This document shows positions 15,497-18,302 of a stretch of DNA of 18,302 nucleotides, piece after piece. This DNA comes from Flavobacteriaceae bacterium UBA5950 (lineage in GTDB: Bacteria > Bacteroidota > Bacteroidia > Flavobacteriales > Flavobacteriaceae). Where the stretch lies: NCBI GenBank assembly GCA_002430545.1, contig DJCM01000016.1, positions 1 to 18,302 of the forward strand, given 5' to 3'. A model generated the notes under the pieces. The model ran no database searches, had not been told where the DNA came from, and was given only the letters and a program-made list of their open reading frames with translations. Each line of letters starts with the position of its first letter. Within the stretch, counting starts at the first letter, position 1. A program made the position numbers and the translations under genes.

Positions 15497-15531
15497 TTGC
15501 GAGTTAAACTCTTCAAATTTAATTAGCTTTG
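15497..15531 (+). promoter_or_regulatory. Candidate proS promoter
   Basis: TAGCTTTG at 15524-15531 matches TAnnTTTG and ends 38 bases before the proS ATG. A TTG at 15497-15499 lies 24 bp upstream of it, slightly longer than the usual spacing. The region overlaps the divergent promoter and start region of the lipoprotein gene. Confidence 0.42.
15514..15521 (-). promoter_or_regulatory. Candidate -7 element for the aromatic-rich lipoprotein gene
   Basis: On the - strand this reads TAAATTTG, a full match to TAnnTTTG, ending 27 bases before the preferred ATG at 15486. A TTTG on the same strand (15548-15551) is about 26 bp upstream, longer than usual for a -33 element. The box lies 2 bp from the oppositely facing proS -7 box. 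Confidence 0.42.
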
Positions 15532-15569
15532 TTAAAAATACTTATTTCAAATTCTATGCCAAACTAAAA

Positions 15570-17048
15570 ATGGGGCAAAATTTAACAACACGTAGTCAGG
15601 ATTATTCAAAGTGGTACAACGAGCTTGTTGTACGAGCAGACCTAGCAGAGAACTCAGCTGTTCGCGGATGTATGATTATCAAGCCATATGGCTATGCCAT
15701 TTGGGAGCGAATGCAAGCTGAACTCGATCAAATGTTTAAAGATTCTGGACATTCCAATGCATATTTCCCACTGTTTGTACCAAAAAGCCTATTTGAAGCT
15801 GAAGAGAAAAACGCAGAAGGCTTTGCAAAAGAGTGTGCTATCGTTACGCATTACCGACTTGAAAATGATCCAGATCGCACTGGGAAACTTCGTGTTGACC
15901 CCAAAGCAAAACTGGAAGAAGAACTGATTGTTCGTCCAACAAGCGAGGCCATAATCTGGAGCACCTACAAAAATTGGATACAGTCATACAGAGATTTACC
16001 TATTCTTCTGAACCAATGGGCAAATGTAGTACGTTGGGAAATGAGAACTCGTTTGTTTTTACGCACTGCCGAATTTTTATGGCAAGAAGGGCATACTGCA
16101 CACGCAACCAAAGCAGAAGCGATTGAGGAAACAATTCAAATGAATGAAATCTACGCAAAATTTGTTGAGGATTTTATGGGTATTCCAGTCATTCAGGGAA
16201 CAAAGACAGAAAGTGAGCGTTTTGCAGGTGCAGTGGAAACCTACTGTATCGAAGCACTTATGCAAGACGGAAAGGCGTTGCAGGCAGGTACTGCTCACTT
16301 TTTGGGACAAAATTTTGCAAAGGCATTCGATGTAAAGTTTGCAAACAAAGAAGGAAAACTTGAGCACGTATGGGCAACTTCTTGGGGTGTGTCAACGCGC
16401 TTAATGGGTGCTTTAATCATGACTCATAGTGATGATAAAGGGCTCGTTCTTCCTCCAAACCTCGCACCATTTCAGGTTGTGATTGTACCGATTTTCAAAG
16501 GTGAGGAGCAAAGAAAATTGGTCGTAGATCATGCAACGAAAATACATGTCAGCTTGCAAGCAGTTGGTATTCGTGTTAAGCTTGATGATAGAGATACCCA
16601 TACACCTGGATATAAATTCAATGATTATGAACTCAAAGGGGTTCCTATTCGACTGGGGATTGGCCTTAAAGATATTGAAAAAGGATCTGTTGAATTGGCT
16701 AGAAGAGATGATCTATCAAAGTCTTTTGTCTCCCAAGATAAATTAGAAATTCATATCAAAGAGCTGCTAAAAGAAATCCAAAACAACTTATTTGACAAAG
16801 CACTCCAGCACAGAGATCAACACATTACCAGTTGTGATACTTATGAAGATTTTAAAAAAGTACTGGAATCAAAAGGAGGATTTATCGCTGCTCATTGGGA
16901 TGGAAATACAGCGACGGAAATGAAAATAAAACAAGAGACCAAAGCAACCATTCGTTGTATTCCAATTGACTCTGATAAGGAAAATGGAACTTGCATTTAC
17001 TCTGGTAAACCATCTGCTCAGCGAGTACTTTTTGCAAAAGCTTACTAA
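15570..17048 (+). CDS. proS: Prolyl-tRNA synthetase, archaeal/eukaryotic-like type
   Basis: Class II aminoacyl-tRNA synthetase that charges tRNA-Pro. The 492 residues are about 80 shorter than the E. coli type and lack its inserted editing domain between motifs 2 and 3, so mischarged Ala-tRNA-Pro would need to be cleared in trans. Visible regions are motif 2 at RWEMRTRLFLRTAEFLWQEG (starting R155), the proline-site TAHFLGQNF, and motif 3 GVSTRLMGALI with R277. The anticodon-binding domain begins near APFQVVIVP, and a C-terminal domain follows that ends in CIYSGKPSAQRVLFAKAY. The final tyrosine is conserved in this subtype, where its carboxylate reaches the active site in the Thermus enzyme. 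The stop is 5 bp from the end of the decayed gene on the other strand. Confidence 0.97.
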   Translation: MGQNLTTRSQDYSKWYNELVVRADLAENSAVRGCMIIKPYGYAIWERMQAELDQMFKDSGHSNAYFPLFVPKSLFEAEEKNAEGFAKECAIVTHYRLENDPDRTGKLRVDPKAKLEEELIVRPTSEAIIWSTYKNWIQSYRDLPILLNQWANVVRWEMRTRLFLRTAEFLWQEGHTAHATKAEAIEETIQMNEIYAKFVEDFMGIPVIQGTKTESERFAGAVETYCIEALMQDGKALQAGTAHFLGQNFAKAFDVKFANKEGKLEHVWATSWGVSTRLMGALIMTHSDDKGLVLPPNLAPFQVVIVPIFKGEEQRKLVVDHATKIHVSLQAVGIRVKLDDRDTHTPGYKFNDYELKGVPIRLGIGLKDIEKGSVELARRDDLSKSFVSQDKLEIHIKELLKEIQNNLFDKALQHRDQHITSCDTYEDFKKVLESKGGFIAAHWDGNTATEMKIKQETKATIRCIPIDSDKENGTCIYSGKPSAQRVLFAKAY

Positions 17049-17053
17049 AATTG

Positions 17054-17730
17054 TTAGATTTCTGTTTTTCGATTCAAAACATCTTTATATTCCAAAGTAA
17101 ATCCACTCATATCCTTTACAATTTTGTGATACTAACTGTTTGTATATCACAACCTTTCTTTACATAGATTGGATAATTTCTGTAAAAAAGGTTTCATTTA
17201 TGAAAAGATGAGGAAACATTTTCTTTCTCAGTATTTGCTGAAATTTGATTGATAAAATGAGTTTTTAACTCTCTTTGTCTTTTTTGGTCATATAAACTAT
17301 TGGAACAAATGAGAAAGGGAGACGACATCGAAATATTTTGTTTTTTGAGAGATAAGCCATCCCAATCGATTTGACTGATGGTCTTTGATTGTAAGTGAAA
17401 GAATACCTGTGTAAAAGGTGCAATATGACGAAGTGTTTTCTACTTCAAGTTGCCATTGCCACTGATAAGTTGATCGATCAAATATATACCTCTGCTTTTT
17501 GAGTGTTCGTTAGGCGATTTGCCTGTATTGTTCAAAATATACCCAAGTATTGATTTGGTTTTATTCAAACCTATCCAAGAGCCACCACTACTGATGTTTT
17601 TTGGAAATACAAGCTGTTGTCCATAGTAGTTGTGTATTTCAGGCGCTCTAGAAACTCTCTTGTAAACTTCATCTCTGCTGAATGTAATAGTAAAACCAAT
17701 TTTTGTAGGAATATAACTAAGAATGCACAT
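17054..17730 (-). pseudogene. Decayed NRDE/TANGO2-family gene
   Basis: From the ATG at 17730 the frame begins MCILSYIPTK, then SRDE at 18-21 (the family's NRDE, with Asn changed to Ser), QLVFPK and GGSWIG. All are marks of the NRDE (TANGO2-like, PF05742) family, whose biochemical function is poorly known. The frame meets TAG at codon 97 (17440-17442). Similarity resumes at once in the same frame: HIAPFTQVFF, QIDWDGLSL, and ICSNSLYDQKRQREL, the counterpart of the family's SSTLY...R region. A TGA follows at codon 179 (17194-17196), where the frame again continues to DIQTVSIT. One base then appears to be missing in an A-run (17122-17125 on the + strand). The shifted frame gives LEYKDVLNRKTEI and a TAA at 17054. 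The rebuilt length of about 225 residues fits the family. Confidence 0.8.
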
Positions 17731-18144
17731 TGGATCTTCGATACATTAATGTTGATGGAGCAATTCCAAGCTCATCGTGGAGAATATGTTTTTGATCAAC
17801 TGAATGAAGTCCAATTTTTATAAAATATTGATGATGTATGCAGTGATCGTGGCAATATGCGAATTCTCTTGCAAAGGATGTTAAAATTCGATGTTTTTTG
17901 CCCTCAGATTGGCAAAGACAATTTTCAAACTGCAGCGACTGCTGATCACATTTTGAATAGAGTTCTTCAAACTGATCCAATATATGATCGATAAACTGAG
18001 TACTTGATAGTCCACACTTTTCAATTAAACTGTTGCGTTTTCGCTTTCTGTGTTAAAGTGATCGACAGACAAACTGCTTTGCTGTGCAAGTCCTGTGAAA
18101 AAAAATAAAATACCAGTAATGAATGCAATGATTATTTGGGGCAT
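17717..18144 (-). pseudogene. Broken small secreted-protein gene, possibly Spy/CpxP-like
   Basis: An ATG at 18144 opens a 39-codon frame with a convincing signal peptide (IIIAFITGILFFFTGLAQQ) that stops at 18025-18027. The frame one base away is open for 111 codons from 18052 to a stop at 17717-17719 but has no ATG, only weak starts such as TTG at 17980. Joining them by a one-base shift between about 18028 and 18052 gives a protein of about 140 residues: a signal peptide and a helical, charged body with LSSTQ early on and many His and Cys later (CHDHCIHH). Length, signal peptide and LSSTQ (compare LTxxQ) suggest a Spy/CpxP-type periplasmic protein, but that is a guess. Its end overlaps the start of the NRDE gene by 14 bp, as in an operon. 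Confidence 0.4.
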
Positions 18145-18233
18145 ATGCAAGATTTAAATATAAATGTATAAAAATTTAGGGACTTTCTCAAAAACTGTTT
18201 TTAATAGTTTTGAAGCAAAAGATCTTAAAATTA

Positions 18234-18263
18234 TTGCATTATCATTTTTTTCAATTAAATTTG
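18234..18263 (+). promoter_or_regulatory. Promoter of the tRNA gene
   Basis: TTG at 18234-18236, a 19-bp spacer, and TAAATTTG at 18256-18263 give the full Bacteroidota -33/-7 pattern. The tRNA begins 17 bases further on. This is the best-spaced promoter in the window. The stretch from 18145 to 18233 holds no recognisable gene. Confidence 0.62.
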
Positions 18264-18280
18264 CCACCTAAAATAAATAA

Positions 18281-18302
18281 GGCCCGTTCGTCTATCGGCT
18301 AG
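18281..18302 (+). tRNA. tRNA, probably tRNA-Glu, 3' part beyond the window
   Basis: The last 22 bases begin GGCCCGTTCGTCTATCGG, an acceptor strand followed by the D-arm start GTCTATCGGCTAG that is usual in bacterial tRNA-Glu. The anticodon lies outside the window, so identity rests on resemblance only. A well-spaced promoter precedes it. Confidence 0.75.

Noticed and set aside
15487..15516. Ten-codon upstream start of the aromatic-rich lipoprotein
   Set aside because: The ATG overlaps the candidate -7 box and adds a polar segment ahead of an otherwise normal lipoprotein signal peptide.
17440..17730. 96-residue intact small protein
   Set aside because: Similarity to NRDE proteins continues in frame beyond its stop, so it is a truncated piece of a longer gene rather than a complete small protein.
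17617..17823. 68-codon + strand frame in the region after proS
   Set aside because: It runs opposite to the NRDE-like reading, has no recognisable motif, and is explained as antisense to the decayed genes.
18188..18213. Imperfect AT-rich inverted repeat before the tRNA
   Set aside because: About eight pairs of almost only A-T with a bulge and no T-run; expected by chance in such AT-rich DNA.

Overview
The window looks like a chromosomal segment of a Bacteroidota bacterium, most likely Flavobacteriia or a close relative. Four things point that way: a single-chain SecD-SecF fusion, the short archaeal/eukaryotic-type prolyl-tRNA synthetase, no Shine-Dalgarno sequences before clear genes, and several upstream matches to the Bacteroidota -7 promoter element TAnnTTTG. 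The DNA is AT-rich and densely packed. Most of it is housekeeping genes. I found no CRISPR array, insertion sequence, prophage or obvious defence system.

Left part (1-9627): a family 4 glycosyltransferase that runs off the left edge is convergent with an FtsE-like ABC ATPase, and their stop codons interlock on TTAA. Then, on the + strand, come asnB (asparagine synthesis), gyrB (DNA gyrase B), mdh (malate dehydrogenase) and secDF (protein export motor). Candidate intrinsic terminators follow asnB and mdh.

Middle part (9629-15486, - strand): in transcription order there is a Tyr/Trp-rich, then Ser/Asn/Arg-rich, putative lipoprotein and an OmpP1/FadL-like outer-membrane barrel (17 bp apart). 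After them comes the compact block folE, cysS, yidD, lgt (gaps of 6, -4 and 35 bp). lgt lipidates lipoproteins, yidD assists membrane-protein insertion and secDF drives export, so the centre of the window is rich in envelope biogenesis.

Right part (15487-18302): a tight divergent promoter pair separates the lipoprotein gene from proS. Beyond proS lies 1.2 kb with no intact gene. Read in frame on the - strand, it resolves into two adjacent broken genes. One is an NRDE/TANGO2-family gene with two in-frame stops and one frameshift, 17054-17730. Upstream of it is a small secreted protein broken between its signal peptide and body, 17717-18144. The window ends inside a tRNA gene, probably tRNA-Glu, preceded by the best promoter in the window (TTG, 19 bp, TAAATTTG).

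The points most worth a second look are the decayed NRDE tandem, the aromatic-rich lipoprotein paired with an outer-membrane barrel, the back-to-back promoters before proS, and the mdh terminator hairpin that contains the secDF -7 element.
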